64,000 nt of DNA from Actinomycetales bacterium (GCA_012729695.1 JAAYCP010000027.1:1-64000); one strand, 5' to 3'; counted from the stretch's first letter, positions 30,952-42,245 are shown. Notes: generated by a model from the sequence alone, not told the origin. Numbers and translations are program-made.

Positions 30952-32171
30952 CCGGGCGGGTCGGTCGCCGGGCGCTGGTCTCCTCGATCGGCGCCCTGGC
31001 CGGGACCGCTGCCCTGAGCGGATGCGTGAGCCGCGCCGAGACGCCGCCCACGCGCAGCCGCTCCGAGTCGGGCTCCACCGTCGGGGGCACGTCGGTTGCG
31101 GATCGGGCGCAGGAGGTCCGGTCCTTCTTCGGCCCGCGCCAGAGCGGCGTGGACGACGTCCCGCAGGCCTTCCTCACCCTCGTGGCCCTGGATCTGGCGC
31201 CTGACGCGGACCGCGACACACTGCGGCGGCTGATGGCCGTCTGGACCGACGACATCGCCCGGCTGATGGACGGGCGGGGCACCCTCACCGATCAGGAGCC
31301 CGAGCTGGCCGCCCGACCTGCATCGCTCACGGTCACGGTCGGCTGGGGTCGGGGTGCCTTCGAGGCCGGCGGGATCACCCCTCCCCCGTGGCTGACACCC
31401 CTTCCTGCCTTCCAGATCGATCAGCTCCAGGACCGGTGGAACGACGGCGATCTCGTGCTCCAGGTATGCGCCGACAGCCCGGTCACCGTCGCCCATGCGG
31501 TGCGTCGACTCGTCACCGGCGCCGCGCCGATGGCGGTGCAACGCTGGGTGCAACGCGGATTCCGGGAACCCCTGCTCGATGCCGGAGCCGAGCGGATGCG
31601 CAATCTCCTGGGGCAGATCGACGGAACCGTCAATCCCACGTCGGACGACCCGCACGACGAGCCGCTCATCTGGGACGACGGCTCCACGTGGCTCGAACAC
31701 AGCACCGGGCTCGTAGTCCGACGGATCGCGATGGACCTGGACAGGTGGGACCGTGCCGACCGCCGCTCGCGCGAGCACATCATGGGGCGGCGTCTCGCCG
31801 ACGGGGCGCCGCTGACCGGCGGCACCGAGCTGTCCCCGCCCGACCTCGAGGCCCTCGCGGAGGACGGCTTTCCCCTCATCGACACGTTCTCGCACGTGCG
31901 GCGGTCGATGGCGCAGGCCCCGCACGAGCGCTTTCTGCGACGGTCCTACAACTACGACGATCCGCCGAGCGGGACCGGGGTGAGCGATGCCGGACTCATC
32001 TTCCTCGCCTTCTGCGCCGACCCGGTGCACCAGTTCGTCCCCGTCCAGCGGCGTCTCGCCGAGGCCGACCTGCTCAACGTCTACACGACACCGATCGGGT
32101 CCGCGGTCTTCGCGGTGCTCCCGGGGTGCCGTGAGGGCGAGATGCTCGGAGGGCCGCTGCTGTCGAGCTGA
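30948..32171 (+). CDS. Dyp-type heme peroxidase with Tat/lipoprotein-like signal
   Basis: GRRALVSSIGALAGTAALSGC; RNLLGQIDGTVNPTSDD; RRSYNYDD...GLIFLAFCADPVHQFVPVQRRLAE. Confidence 0.93.
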   Translation: MTGRVGRRALVSSIGALAGTAALSGCVSRAETPPTRSRSESGSTVGGTSVADRAQEVRSFFGPRQSGVDDVPQAFLTLVALDLAPDADRDTLRRLMAVWTDDIARLMDGRGTLTDQEPELAARPASLTVTVGWGRGAFEAGGITPPPWLTPLPAFQIDQLQDRWNDGDLVLQVCADSPVTVAHAVRRLVTGAAPMAVQRWVQRGFREPLLDAGAERMRNLLGQIDGTVNPTSDDPHDEPLIWDDGSTWLEHSTGLVVRRIAMDLDRWDRADRRSREHIMGRRLADGAPLTGGTELSPPDLEALAEDGFPLIDTFSHVRRSMAQAPHERFLRRSYNYDDPPSGTGVSDAGLIFLAFCADPVHQFVPVQRRLAEADLLNVYTTPIGSAVFAVLPGCREGEMLGGPLLSS

Positions 32172-32188
32172 CAGCAGCGGCCCTCCGG
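32148..32188. terminator. Hairpin overlapping the Dyp peroxidase stop codon
   Basis: CGGAGGGCCGCTGCTGTC GAGCT GACAGCAGCGGCCCTCCG. Confidence 0.75.
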
Positions 32189-32250
32189 CGCGTGACGACC
32201 CGCGGCCTATGCGCGCGGCTTCGCCCACGCAGAGCGTGGGACCCGGCGCA

Positions 32251-35055
32251 TCACGCGCGCGGCTTCTCGCGCATTTCGTAGGTGGCGATGAGGTCACCGA
32301 CCTGCAGGTCGTTGAACGACCCGAGGTTGATACCGCACTCGAAGCCCTCGCGGACCTCGGTGACGTCGTCCTTGAACCGCCGCAGACCGGCGATCTCGAC
32401 GTTCTCGGCGATGACGACACCGTTGCGGGTGATCCGGGCCTTGGCGCCGCGCTTGATCTCGCCGCTGCGCACGATCGATCCGGCGATGTTGCCGAACTTG
32501 CTCGAGCGGAAGATCTCGCGGATCTCGGCGGTGCCGAGCTCGACCTCCTCGTACTCGGGCTTGAGCATGCCCTTCAGGGCCGCCTCGATCTCCTCGATCG
32601 CCTGGTAGATCACCGTGTAGTAGCGGATCTCGACGCCCTCACGCTCGGCGTACTCCGCGTTCTGACCCTCGGCCCGAACGTTGAAGCCGATGATGATCGC
32701 GTCGGAGGCCATCGCGAGGTTGATGTTGTTCATCGTGATCGCACCGACGCCACGGTCGATGATCCGCAGGTCGACCTCGTCGCCGACGTCGATCTGCAGC
32801 AGCGCGTCCTCGAGGGCCTCGACCGAACCCGACACGTCACCCTTGAGGATGAGGTTGAGGGTGTCGACCTTGCCCTGCGCGAGAGCCTCGGTGAGGTCCT
32901 CGAGCGAGATGCGCTTGCGGGACTTGGCCAGCGACGCCTGACGGTCGGCGGCCTCGCGCTTCTCGGCGATCTGGCGCGCGGTGCGGTCGTCCGGGGCCAC
33001 CACGAAGGTGTCACCCGCCCGCGGCACCGAGGACAGCCCGAGGACCTGGACGGGACGCGACGGACCCGCTTCCTCGACCGGCGTGCCGTGCTCGTCGAGC
33101 ATGGCGCGGACGCGTCCGTAGGCGCTGCCGGCGACGATGGCGTCCCCGACGTGGAGCGTGCCGCTCTGGATGAGGACGGTCGCGGTCGCACCGCGGCCCT
33201 TGTCGAGGTTGGCCTCGATCGCGACACCGCGGGCGTCCCGGTCGGGGTTGGCCCGCAGGTCGAGCGCCGCGTCGGCGGTCAGCAGGACGGCCTCGAGCAG
33301 CTCGTCGATGTTGCGACCCTCCTTGGCCGAGACATCGACGAACATCGTGTCGCCGCCGTACTCCTCGGCGATGAGGTTGTACTCGGTGAGCTGCTGGCGG
33401 ATCTTGGACGGGTTCGCGCCCTCGACGTCGATCTTGTTGACCGCGACGACGATCGGCACGTCAGCGGCCTGGGCGTGGTTGAGCGCCTCGATCGTCTGCG
33501 GCATGACACCGTCATCGGCCGCGACCACGAGGATCGCGATATCGGTGACCTTCGCACCACGGGCACGCATGGCCGTGAAGGCCTCGTGACCCGGGGTGTC
33601 GATGAAGGTGATCGCCCGGTCGACGCCCTCGTGCTCCTTGTGGATCTGGTACGCACCGATGTGCTGGGTGATGCCACCGGCCTCACCGGACCCCACGTCG
33701 GCGTTGCGGATCGCGTCGAGGAGTCGGGTCTTACCGTGGTCGACGTGACCCATGACGGTCACGACCGGCGGACGCGGCTGGAGGTTCTCCTCCTCCTCGT
33801 TGTCGACCCCGATCTCGAGATCGATGTTGAAGGAGTCGAAGAGCTCGCGCTCCTCCTCCTCCGGGGAGACGACCTGGACGTCGTAGCCGAGCTCGGCACC
33901 GAGGAGCTTGAAGGTGTCCTCGTCGAGGCTCTGGGTGGCCGTAGCCATCTCACCGAGGTGGATCAGCACGGTCACCAGCGCTGCCGGATCGGCGTTGATC
34001 TTGTCGGCGAAGTCCATGAGCGAGGAGCCACGGCGCACGCGGATGACGGTCGAGCCGTCACCGCGCGGGACGGAGACGCCACCGATCGTGGGCGCCTGCA
34101 TCTGCTCGAACTCCTGGCGCTTCGCGCGCTTGGACTTCCGGCCACGGACCGGACGACCACCGCCACGACCGAAGGCACCCTGAGTTCCACCACGACCGCC
34201 GGGACCACCCGGACGACCGCCGCCGAAGCCACCGCGGCCTGCGGGAGCACCGCCGCCGCCACCGGGACGACCGCGGCCGCCAGCGGGACGCTCGCCGGGA
34301 CGGGGAACAGCAGCCCGGTCGGGCATCATGCCCGGGTTGGGGCGGACACCGCCAGGGCGGGGAGCAGCCGGGCGAGGGGCGCCCGGAGCGCCACGACCCG
34401 CCGGCGGCCGCGGCATACCCTGCTGCGGAGCGAACGGGTTGTTGCCCGGACGCGGGGGCGCGTCACCGCGACCCTGACGCATGCCCTGGCTGGACGCGAA
34501 GGGGTTGTTGCCCGGACGCGGTGCGCCGGGGCGGGCGCCCGGACGGGGCGCGGAGCCACCGGGACGGTCACCCGCAGGGGCCGCGGGGGCAGCCGGAGCG
34601 GGACGGGGACCCGGGGTGGGTGAGGTGCGAGCGGCCGGTGCTGCGGGAGCGGCTGCCGCCGGCGCGGCCGGTGCCGGTGACGCAGGACGGGCCGGCGCTG
34701 CCTTCGCGGCCGGAGCGGGCGCAGGCGCAGCCGGGGCTGGAGCCGCCGGACCAGGGGCCGGGGCGGCGGGACCGGGGACGGGAGCAGCAGGGGCTGTCTG
34801 CTTCGCCGGAGGGGCGGCGGCCGGGGCAGCCGAAGCGGCTGCACTCTTCGCAGGCGCAGTCTTCGCAGCAGGCGTCACGGCGCTGTCGGCGTCGGCCTGC
34901 GGCGGGTACTTCTCCTTGTAGCGACGCACGACGGGCGGCTCGATCGTCGAGCTCGCAGTCTTGACGTACTCGCCCATCTCGAGGAGGCGCTCCAGCAAGA
35001 CCTTGCTGGGGACGCCGACCTCTTTGGCGAGGGCGCTGACTCGGACTTTGGACAC
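32251..35055 (-). CDS. infB: Translation initiation factor IF-2
   Basis: [19 protein letters not shown]; long Pro/Ala/Gly-rich N-terminus. Confidence 0.97.
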   Translation of the reverse strand: MSKVRVSALAKEVGVPSKVLLERLLEMGEYVKTASSTIEPPVVRRYKEKYPPQADADSAVTPAAKTAPAKSAAASAAPAAAPPAKQTAPAAPVPGPAAPAPGPAAPAPAAPAPAPAAKAAPARPASPAPAAPAAAAPAAPAARTSPTPGPRPAPAAPAAPAGDRPGGSAPRPGARPGAPRPGNNPFASSQGMRQGRGDAPPRPGNNPFAPQQGMPRPPAGRGAPGAPRPAAPRPGGVRPNPGMMPDRAAVPRPGERPAGGRGRPGGGGGAPAGRGGFGGGRPGGPGGRGGTQGAFGRGGGRPVRGRKSKRAKRQEFEQMQAPTIGGVSVPRGDGSTVIRVRRGSSLMDFADKINADPAALVTVLIHLGEMATATQSLDEDTFKLLGAELGYDVQVVSPEEEERELFDSFNIDLEIGVDNEEEENLQPRPPVVTVMGHVDHGKTRLLDAIRNADVGSGEAGGITQHIGAYQIHKEHEGVDRAITFIDTPGHEAFTAMRARGAKVTDIAILVVAADDGVMPQTIEALNHAQAADVPIVVAVNKIDVEGANPSKIRQQLTEYNLIAEEYGGDTMFVDVSAKEGRNIDELLEAVLLTADAALDLRANPDRDARGVAIEANLDKGRGATATVLIQSGTLHVGDAIVAGSAYGRVRAMLDEHGTPVEEAGPSRPVQVLGLSSVPRAGDTFVVAPDDRTARQIAEKREAADRQASLAKSRKRISLEDLTEALAQGKVDTLNLILKGDVSGSVEALEDALLQIDVGDEVDLRIIDRGVGAITMNNINLAMASDAIIIGFNVRAEGQNAEYAEREGVEIRYYTVIYQAIEEIEAALKGMLKPEYEEVELGTAEIREIFRSSKFGNIAGSIVRSGEIKRGAKARITRNGVVIAENVEIAGLRRFKDDVTEVREGFECGINLGSFNDLQVGDLIATYEMREKPRA

Positions 35056-35118
35056 GTTTCTCCTTCTTGGTGGTCCAAGCCCGCGTGCGCGAGATGGACC
35101 GGTTAGTGCTGGGGGATG

Positions 35119-35149
35119 CTCATCGCTGAGTACTCATCGGGTGCTCATC
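35119..35149. repeat. Short direct repeats upstream of infB
   Basis: CTCATC at 35119, 35133, 35144 with related flanks (GCTCATCGCTGAGTACTCATCGGGTGCTCATCAGCG). Confidence 0.4.
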
Positions 35150-35255
35150 AGCGTCAAACCCGCTTCCGGTTCTTCAAGTCGTGCCGGTCGGGCGACCGTC
35201 ACGTCGGACATGGCATTGCTCCCACCCGCTCGCACACCTCACCACCGTCAGGTGG

Positions 35256-35570
35256 TCAGGACTGCAGACGCTCGAGGTATGCGGTGAGCGGCTCGACATC
35301 GATCGGGGCCCGCACTCGCAGGGCCCGAGCGAAGGCTCGTCGCCGTACCGCCTGCTCGAGGCAGCCGGGCTCGGGGTGCAGCCAGGCGCCACGCCCTCCG
35401 AGTCGACGCCGCACATCGGGGACGACCTGGATCGCTCCGGTGTCGTCCTCGCGTGCCGTCACGCGCAGGAGTACCGACCGGCTTTCCGTCCGACGGCATC
35501 CCACACACGTGCGAAGAGGCACATGCGCGGACTGCCGCGGCCGGGGTCCATTCCGGTCGGTCCTATCCAT
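35256..35570 (-). CDS. YlxR (DUF448) family RNA-binding protein
   Basis: HVPLRTCVGCRRTESRSVLLRV...RRLGGRGAWLHPEPGCL. Confidence 0.92.
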   Translation of the reverse strand: MDRTDRNGPRPRQSAHVPLRTCVGCRRTESRSVLLRVTAREDDTGAIQVVPDVRRRLGGRGAWLHPEPGCLEQAVRRRAFARALRVRAPIDVEPLTAYLERLQS

Positions 35571-35658
35571 TCTAACGCTCCTGCGCCCGGACCGCGGCAT
35601 CGACACCATGGTGCGGGCAGTCATCGAGCCCCGGGAGGCCTGGTCCGAGGGTCTGGTA

Positions 35659-36723
35659 CTACGGCGCTGACGGTGTCCCACTCGCGGCCGGGGGTGACGC
35701 CGCGGTGTCGGGTCGGATGTCGATACGCCAGCCGGTGAGCTTCGCCGCGAGCCGGGCGTTCTGCCCCTCCTTGCCGATCGCGAGGGAGAGCTGGTAGTCC
35801 GGCACGACGACCCGGGCTGCCCGCAGCCGCGGGTCCACGACCTCGACCGACTCCACCCGTGCCGGGGAGAGGGCGGCTGCGATGAACTCGGTCGGCTCCT
35901 CGGAGTAGTCGACGATGTCGATCTTCTCGCCCCGCAGCTCGGTCATGACCGCCCGCACCCGGGCACCCATGGGGCCGATGCAGGCACCCTTGGCGTTGAC
36001 GCCGGGCACGGTGGACCGCACGGCAATCTTCGTCCGGTGCCCTGCCTCACGGGCCAGGGCAGCGATCTCCACCGTGCCGTCGGCGATCTCCGGGACCTCG
36101 AGCGCGAAGAGCTTCTTGACGAGGTTGGGGTGGGTCCGCGAGAGCGTGATCTGCGGGCCCTTCAGCCCCCGCCGCACGCTCACGACGTAGCAGCGCAGCC
36201 GGTCGCCGTGCTTGTACTCCTCGCCGGGCACCTGCTCGGCGAGCGGCAGGATGCCCTCGACGGAGCCGAAGTCGACCGTCACGTGCCGCGGATCCGGCGA
36301 CTGCTGGATGACGCCGGCGACGATGTCCCCCTCCTTGCCCCTGAAGTCGCCGAGGATCGCCTCGTCCTCGAGCTCGCGCAGCCGCTGCACGATGACCTGC
36401 CGGGCCGTGGCCGCGGCGATGCGTCCGAAGCCGGTGGGGGTGTGGTCGAACTCCGGGCCGAGCTCCCGACGCATGCGGACCCTCGGGGTCTGGTCCTCGT
36501 CATCGGGGTCGGCAGGCACCTCCTCCGGCACCTCGTAGACCTCGCGCGCCCAGATGACGACGTGCCCGGTCTTGCGGTCGAGCTCGGCCCGGGCGTTCGG
36601 GTAGTGGTCCTCGGTGCGCATGTAGGCCTGGAGCAGGGCGCTCTCGATCGCCGGGATGAGGACGTCGAGGGACACGTCCCGCTCGCGCTCCAGTGCTCTC
36701 AGTGCTTGCAGATCGATGTCCAT
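35659..36723 (-). CDS. nusA: Transcription termination/antitermination protein NusA
   Basis: [34 protein letters not shown]...[34 protein letters not shown]. Confidence 0.96.
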   Translation of the reverse strand: MDIDLQALRALERERDVSLDVLIPAIESALLQAYMRTEDHYPNARAELDRKTGHVVIWAREVYEVPEEVPADPDDEDQTPRVRMRRELGPEFDHTPTGFGRIAAATARQVIVQRLRELEDEAILGDFRGKEGDIVAGVIQQSPDPRHVTVDFGSVEGILPLAEQVPGEEYKHGDRLRCYVVSVRRGLKGPQITLSRTHPNLVKKLFALEVPEIADGTVEIAALAREAGHRTKIAVRSTVPGVNAKGACIGPMGARVRAVMTELRGEKIDIVDYSEEPTEFIAAALSPARVESVEVVDPRLRAARVVVPDYQLSLAIGKEGQNARLAAKLTGWRIDIRPDTAASPPAASGTPSAP

Positions 36724-36730
36724 GCTGTCT

Positions 36731-36775
36731 TCCCTCTCACGTCTTTCCTTCTCACGTCTTCTCTCACGTCTTCTG
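36731..36775. repeat. Tandem CTCACGTC repeats in rimP-nusA spacer
   Basis: CTCACGTC at 36736, 36751, 36763 (15- and 12-bp steps). Confidence 0.6.
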
Positions 36776-36856
36776 TCGCGCCTGGGTTCTCCTGCGTTCG
36801 CGTGGTCGTCGCGCGTCGCTGGCGTGCCGTGGGGCGCCGGCGTCCTTCGTCGTTGC

Positions 36857-37357
36857 TCAGTCCGGCCTGGAGAACTCGACCTCGATCCGCGCCCGGGCGA
36901 TCTGCGCATACTCGATCGTCTCGGTGCGCTCCGGCTCCTTCTTCGTGGCAGCGACCCGCACGGTCAGCGACTGCGGTCCGGCGGAGACGATGCGGGCGGT
37001 GAGGTCCGGCAGGCCGTCGCGGGAGATGACCACCAGTCGTCCGACACCGCGTTGGTAGTGCCGCGGGCGGGTGAGCGGCCGCCCGACCCCGGCGGACGTC
37101 ACCTCGAGGGTGTAGGGCTGCTCCCCCAGCAGGTTGCTGTCGTCGAGCACCGCACTGACGGCGCGGGTGGCCTCGGCGATCTCGTCCAAGGACATCGCAG
37201 GGCTCGGGCTGTCCACGACCGCGGTCTCGTCCGTCGCGCGGTCCAGGGCGATCCGCACGACGCGTCGCCGACCGGCAGGGGTCACCTTGACCTCGTCGAT
37301 GACGAGAGGCGCCAGCACAGGCTCGATGAGGCGGGCGATGCGGTCTTCGGCGCTCAC
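36857..37357 (-). CDS. rimP: Ribosome maturation factor RimP (GTG start)
   Basis: [39 protein letters not shown]...[28 protein letters not shown]. Confidence 0.92.
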   Translation of the reverse strand: MSAEDRIARLIEPVLAPLVIDEVKVTPAGRRRVVRIALDRATDETAVVDSPSPAMSLDEIAEATRAVSAVLDDSNLLGEQPYTLEVTSAGVGRPLTRPRHYQRGVGRLVVISRDGLPDLTARIVSAGPQSLTVRVAATKKEPERTETIEYAQIARARIEVEFSRPD

Positions 37358-37627
37358 GGGAGGCAGCCCCTTCTGCAGTTGTCGGTGTGGACGTGTATGC
37401 GGTTGGCGTCGACAGTGGCCTGCGGGCCCTGAGCTTCCGGCACCAGATCCACTCCCTGGAGTGAGGCACCGGACGTCTGAAGGCACTGGAGCGGACGGAC
37501 CGTCGGTGGATCAACTGTACCCACGAGCGCTGCGCCTGGGGCACGGCTCGGGACGGCAGTTGCCCTCGTCACGTGGCCCTCTCTCCGGTCGGGCCGTCCG
37601 GGGACCGCGGGATAGGTTTGCCTCTGT

Positions 37628-38800
37628 ATGCGCGGAATCCCTTCCTCTGCGGCCGGCCTCCTCACCGGCTCCGGTGCTGTGCCCGGGCGACCTGGCCGGC
37701 GGGCCCTCATCGTCGGCGCGCTCGCGGCAGGGGGGCTGACACTGGCGGGCTGCTCCATCCGACTCGAGGACAGCGCACCCGAGATCCCCTTCATCCCGAC
37801 GCGGGACCCCGTCCCCGCCGAGCCGGCGCTGCTCTGGCTGCTCGCCGACTGCCGCTCGCTGGCGCGAGCCGTAGGGGCTTCGACGCCTGATCCGAGCGGT
37901 GCGACGGGGAGTCAGCAGGCTGTCTACGAGGAGCAGGTCGCTGTCCTGCGCACCGCGCTCTACCGCGCGGGGGTCCCCATCGAGACCTTGGACGAGGTGC
38001 TGGCCGGGCCGACGCCCAGGACGACGTCGACGAGTACCGCCACGGCGGCGGCCACGCCGACGCCCTCCACCACGGCTGAATCGAACCCGGACGGACCAGT
38101 CACGAGCACCGGTGGGGCAGTCTCGACCACTGACGGGCTGGACACGAGCACCGATGGCCCGGGCGCGACCTCGGACGGGACAGCCGCGGACTCGGACGGC
38201 GCGGGGCCGATCTCGGACGGGCCTGCGGCCGCGCTGGAGCGCCTCCCGGAGCTCGTGCAGTGTGGCGGCGGCCTCTACCCCCTCGTGCTGAGCATCCTCG
38301 CGCAGCGCTGGGCCGCCGTCGATCTCGGCGGAGGTCTGATCCCTGAGGCCGCGGTGCAGGCCGACCCGGCCCGACTCTGGGACCTGCCCTTCCTCGCCGT
38401 TCCCTTCGCCCAGCTGACCGATGCCGCGCGCTACGGCTTCCAGGTGGTCGCCGCCCAGAGCCGCGAGGCCACCCGCGATCTCGCCCTTGAGGGCCTGCAC
38501 CACATCGAGGCGCTGTGGCGCGAGCAGGACACCCGCTCCGGCGGACGGGCACCCTCCCCCGCGTTCGGCTATCCGCTGCCCTTCCCGGTGAACTCGGAGG
38601 AGTCGGCGGCACAGCTCGCGACGCACGTCATCTCCGGGCTCATCGACGGATACGGCGGCCTCATTCCCACCATGGTCGGGTCGGCCCAGGAGGAGTGCGC
38701 CCCCGACCTGGTGACGTGGCTCGGCACGGCGGCGGCGATCGGCACGTGGTGGGGCGTGCCGCTGCAGGCCTTCCCCGGCACCCGGGCACCCGACTCGTGA
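37628..38800 (+). CDS. DUF4439 (ferritin-like) domain protein with Tat/lipoprotein signal and repetitive Ser/Thr/Gly/Asp linker
   Basis: PGRPGRRALIVGALAAGGLTLAGCSIRLED; EEQVAVLRTALYRAG; C-terminal AREATRDLALEGLHHIEALWRE-type helices. Confidence 0.75.
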   Translation: MRGIPSSAAGLLTGSGAVPGRPGRRALIVGALAAGGLTLAGCSIRLEDSAPEIPFIPTRDPVPAEPALLWLLADCRSLARAVGASTPDPSGATGSQQAVYEEQVAVLRTALYRAGVPIETLDEVLAGPTPRTTSTSTATAAATPTPSTTAESNPDGPVTSTGGAVSTTDGLDTSTDGPGATSDGTAADSDGAGPISDGPAAALERLPELVQCGGGLYPLVLSILAQRWAAVDLGGGLIPEAAVQADPARLWDLPFLAVPFAQLTDAARYGFQVVAAQSREATRDLALEGLHHIEALWREQDTRSGGRAPSPAFGYPLPFPVNSEESAAQLATHVISGLIDGYGGLIPTMVGSAQEECAPDLVTWLGTAAAIGTWWGVPLQAFPGTRAPDS

Positions 38801-38834
38801 GACAACCGGGGCGGCGTCGCGTGACGAGGCACTC

Positions 38835-39743
38835 GTGAGGCAGGACTACCCGGCCGCAGCACCCCTCGTTCCGCAGGTCTGGCTGGACCGGATCGCCCGG
38901 CTGCCGGCAGAGGGTGGGCCGTCGGGATCCGACTGGGCTCGTCAGGCGCGTCGCCTGGTCATGGAATGCCTGGACGAGTGGGACCTCATGGTGACGGGAC
39001 CGCCCCGGACCGGGTGGACTGCCGTCGTGTTCCCGGTGCGGCGTGCCGACGGCGCCCTCGCTGTCCTCAAGGTGGGCTGGCCCCACGTGGAGTCGGCCGC
39101 CGAGCACCTCGCCCTGCAGCTCTGGGGTGGCGAGGGTGCGGTCCGGCTCCTCGCAGCCGACCCGGGCCGAGGGGCACTGCTGCTCGAGCGCCTGGATGCG
39201 TCGAGGACGCTCATGAGCGAGGACGCTTTCGAGGCGTGCGCGATCATCGGCGGGCTGCTGCAGCGGCTGCACCGCCCTGCTCCCCCGACGATCCCGCCGC
39301 TGAGGGACTGGCTCGTCCCGCACCTGGACAGCCTCGACCATCCGGCCGTCCCCCGCCGGTTCGCGGCGCGCACCAGGTCCTTGGCTGCTGAGCTCCTGCA
39401 GGACGGGACGAACCTCGTGCTGCACACCGACCTGCACTTCGAGAACGTCCTGGCCGGCGACCGGGAGCCCTGGCTGGCCATCGACCCGAAGCCCTTCGCC
39501 GGCCACCCCGGCTTCGAGTTCCAGCCGCTGCTGCGGAACCGGGTCGAGGAGCTCGGCACCGGCTCAGCCCTGCGCTGGAGCGTCCGTCAGCGCCTCGACC
39601 TGGCCGCCGAGGCGGCAGGGGTCGACGTCGAGGAAGCGCGGCTGTGGAGTCTGCTGCACACGGGGATCCAGATCCTCTGGGCGCGGGACGATCCAGCCAC
39701 GGCCTCGACACACATCGCCCTGTTCAAGGCCCTCGAGGACTGA
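38835..39743 (+). CDS. Aminoglycoside/hydroxyurea phosphotransferase-like kinase (APH(6)-like)
   Basis: GAVRLLAADPGRGALLLERLD; LVLHTDLHFENVLAGDREPWLAIDPKPFAGHPGFEFQPLLRNR. Confidence 0.88.
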   Translation: MRQDYPAAAPLVPQVWLDRIARLPAEGGPSGSDWARQARRLVMECLDEWDLMVTGPPRTGWTAVVFPVRRADGALAVLKVGWPHVESAAEHLALQLWGGEGAVRLLAADPGRGALLLERLDASRTLMSEDAFEACAIIGGLLQRLHRPAPPTIPPLRDWLVPHLDSLDHPAVPRRFAARTRSLAAELLQDGTNLVLHTDLHFENVLAGDREPWLAIDPKPFAGHPGFEFQPLLRNRVEELGTGSALRWSVRQRLDLAAEAAGVDVEEARLWSLLHTGIQILWARDDPATASTHIALFKALED

Positions 39744-39868
39744 ACCTGCGCTCGCCTGGAGTGATCGGGTGAAGCAGCCGGGGCCGCCCTCGTCACCTGA
39801 CCGACGGCTGGGAGGCCATGGTTGGTACTGTCGCAGCAACTCGGGCCGAGAAGTGATGAGGAGACACC

Positions 39869-40747
39869 ATGGGCATCTCGATCGACCTCACCAAGGTCCG
39901 CGGCATCGACATGCACGTCCACTGCGAGGTTGACGACCACGGGCACACCGCGCTGCCCCAGTCCTTCCTGGACGCGTCGGCCGCCTACTTCAAGGCCGGT
40001 GTGCGCACGCCGTCGGTCGCGCAGATCGGTGAGCGCTACCGCCAGCTGAACCTCGCGGCCGTCATCTTCACCGTCGATGCCGAGCACAAGCTCGGGCACC
40101 GCCGGATCACGAACGAGGACGTCGTCGCCAGCGCTGCGGAGTTCCCCGACGTCTTCATCCCGTTCGCGAGCATCGACCCCCACCGTCGCGACGAGGGTGT
40201 CGCCGAGCTGCGCGAGCTGGTCGGGTCCGGCCGGGTGCACGGGCTCAAGCTGCATCCGTCACTGCAGGAGTTCGCCCCCAACGACGGGACCGCGTTCGGA
40301 CTCTACGAGGTGCTCGCCGAGCACCGGCTGCCGGCGATCTTCCACACGGGCCAGACAGGCATCGGTGCCGGGATGCCAGGCGGCGGCGGAATCAAGCTGC
40401 GCTACTCGGACCCCATGCTGCTCGACGACGTGTGCGCCGACTTCCCCGACCTCACCGTCATCATGGCCCACCCGTCCGTCCCGTGGCAGGACCAGGCCAT
40501 CTCGATCGCGACGCACAAGCCGAACGCCTACATCGACCTCTCCGGCTGGTCCCCGAAGTACTTCCCACCGCAGCTGGTCCGCGCCATCAACGGCCTGCTG
40601 CGCAAGAAGGTGCTGTTCGCCACGGACAACCCGGTCATCGACCCGGAGCGCTGGATGGCGGACTTCGACCAGCTCGAGCTCAAGGACGGTGTCCGCGAGC
40701 TCGTGATGAAGGAGAACGCCGCCCGGGTCCTCGGCCTGGAGGCCTAG
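39869..40747 (+). CDS. Amidohydrolase-2 family TIM-barrel hydrolase
   Basis: IDMHVHCEVDDHGH; HGLKLHPSLQEF; PAIFHTGQTG; LFATDNPVIDPERW. Confidence 0.88.
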   Translation: MGISIDLTKVRGIDMHVHCEVDDHGHTALPQSFLDASAAYFKAGVRTPSVAQIGERYRQLNLAAVIFTVDAEHKLGHRRITNEDVVASAAEFPDVFIPFASIDPHRRDEGVAELRELVGSGRVHGLKLHPSLQEFAPNDGTAFGLYEVLAEHRLPAIFHTGQTGIGAGMPGGGGIKLRYSDPMLLDDVCADFPDLTVIMAHPSVPWQDQAISIATHKPNAYIDLSGWSPKYFPPQLVRAINGLLRKKVLFATDNPVIDPERWMADFDQLELKDGVRELVMKENAARVLGLEA

Positions 40748-40843
40748 CACAGTCTCCTCACCGGCCAGGACGCTTTCCGGGAGCCAACCTGCCCTGCCCG
40801 TGACCCCTCGCCCGGCGCGTTGGACGAGTCCTACCGTCGAGGG

Positions 40844-41128
40844 ATGGCACCCAAAGGTAAGGCAGACGACGGACCCGGCCCCTCGGTCAAGGATCCAGAG
40901 CTCTACGAGGCACTGCGCGAGGACGGGGCGAGCAAGGAGAAGGCCGCTCGCATCGCCAACGCGGCGGCCGCCACCTCCCGTGAGGAGGTCGGCCAGCGCG
41001 GCGGTGACGCCGGGAGCTACGAGGACCGCACGGTCGAGGAGCTTCGCAAGCGGGCCGCCGAGCTCGAGATCGAGGGGCGTTCGTCGATGACCAAGGACGA
41101 GCTCATCGACGCTCTCCGCAACCACTGA
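40844..41128 (+). CDS. Small Rho-N / SAP-like domain protein (DUF7218-like)
   Basis: MAPKGKADDGPGPSVKDPELYEALREDGASKEKAARIANA...EDRTVEELRKRAAELEIEGRSSMTKDELIDALRNH. Confidence 0.8.
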   Translation: MAPKGKADDGPGPSVKDPELYEALREDGASKEKAARIANAAAATSREEVGQRGGDAGSYEDRTVEELRKRAAELEIEGRSSMTKDELIDALRNH

Positions 41129-41465
41129 CCGGACTCCCAGGCCCGTCCCACCCCGGTGCGCTGCACCCCGCGTCGGGCGACACCGTCGTCCGCTGCACCG
41201 GCTCTCCGTTCGACCGTTACTCCGTCGATTGACCCTTCCGCCCCTGTTCGACCTTTCCTCCGGCCCGTGACGCTTGATCCCCCGTTCGACCTCTCCTCAC
41301 CCGATCGACCCGTACTCCCTCCTTCGACGGAAATTGCCGGCGAACTTCGGGGCAACCGGTGAGCGACGGAGGAAGTGTCGAACCAGGACGCGACTGCTGA
41401 GGCAACGCCGGGAGACCCAAACGCGCTCCCCGCGATCCGGGCGACCCTCGTGAGTGGCTGGCCGG

Positions 41466-42245
41466 CTACCAGAAGCCGATGACGTCGCCGCCGATGCGCA
41501 CGATGAAGGCGGCGACGACGACGATGAACACGACCCGCACGAAGGTGCTGCCGCGGGCGACCGCGGTCCGGGCCCCCACATACCCTCCGGCGATGTTGGC
41601 CGCGGCCATCGCCAGTCCCACCTTCCACATGACGTGGCCGCCGGGGACGAAGACGACGAGCGCTCCGAGGTTCGTGGCGAAGTTGGCGATCTTGGCCTTG
41701 GCGCTCGCCTCGAGGAACGCATAGCCGAGCGTTCCCACGAGCGCGAAGACGAGGAAGCTGCCGGTCCCGGGCCCGAGAGCGCCGTCGTACATGCCGATGA
41801 CGAACCCCACCACCATCGCGATGACCGTATGCCGGGCTCCCGCATGCTTCAGAGCCGTCACCTGACCGAGGGCCGGCTTGGCGAGCGTGTAGGCGCCGAC
41901 GAGCACGAGCATGACGAGGATGATCGGGTTGAACGCCGCCTTGGGGATGTTGACGCCGATGAGCGCGCCCCCGATGGCCCCGAGGAAGGCGACGAAGGCC
42001 ATGGGCAGCGCCGTGCGCAGGTCGGGCCGGACCCGTCTGACATACGTGATCGAGCTCGTCGCGGTGCCGAAGATCGAGGAGATCTTGTTGGTCGCGAGGA
42101 GCTGGGCCGGGGTTGCCCCGGGGAAGCCGAGGACGAGCGCCGGCAGCTGGATGAGCCCACCACCCCCGACGACCGCGTCCACCCAGCCGGCGCCGAACCC
42201 GGCCAGCGCCATGAGGAGCAGCAGCGTGAGGTCGGGCTCACCCAC
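41466..42245 (-). CDS. TSUP family (TauE/SafE) transporter
   Basis: ALAGFGAGWVDAVVGGGGLIQLPALVLGFPGATPAQLLATNKISSIFGT. Confidence 0.93.
   Translation of the reverse strand: MGEPDLTLLLLMALAGFGAGWVDAVVGGGGLIQLPALVLGFPGATPAQLLATNKISSIFGTATSSITYVRRVRPDLRTALPMAFVAFLGAIGGALIGVNIPKAAFNPIILVMLVLVGAYTLAKPALGQVTALKHAGARHTVIAMVVGFVIGMYDGALGPGTGSFLVFALVGTLGYAFLEASAKAKIANFATNLGALVVFVPGGHVMWKVGLAMAAANIAGGYVGARTAVARGSTFVRVVFIVVVAAFIVRIGGDVIGFW

Noticed and set aside
32251-35055. Unusual repeat protein from Pro/Ala/Gly-rich infB N-terminus
   Set aside because: Long low-complexity N-terminal regions are typical of actinobacterial IF-2.
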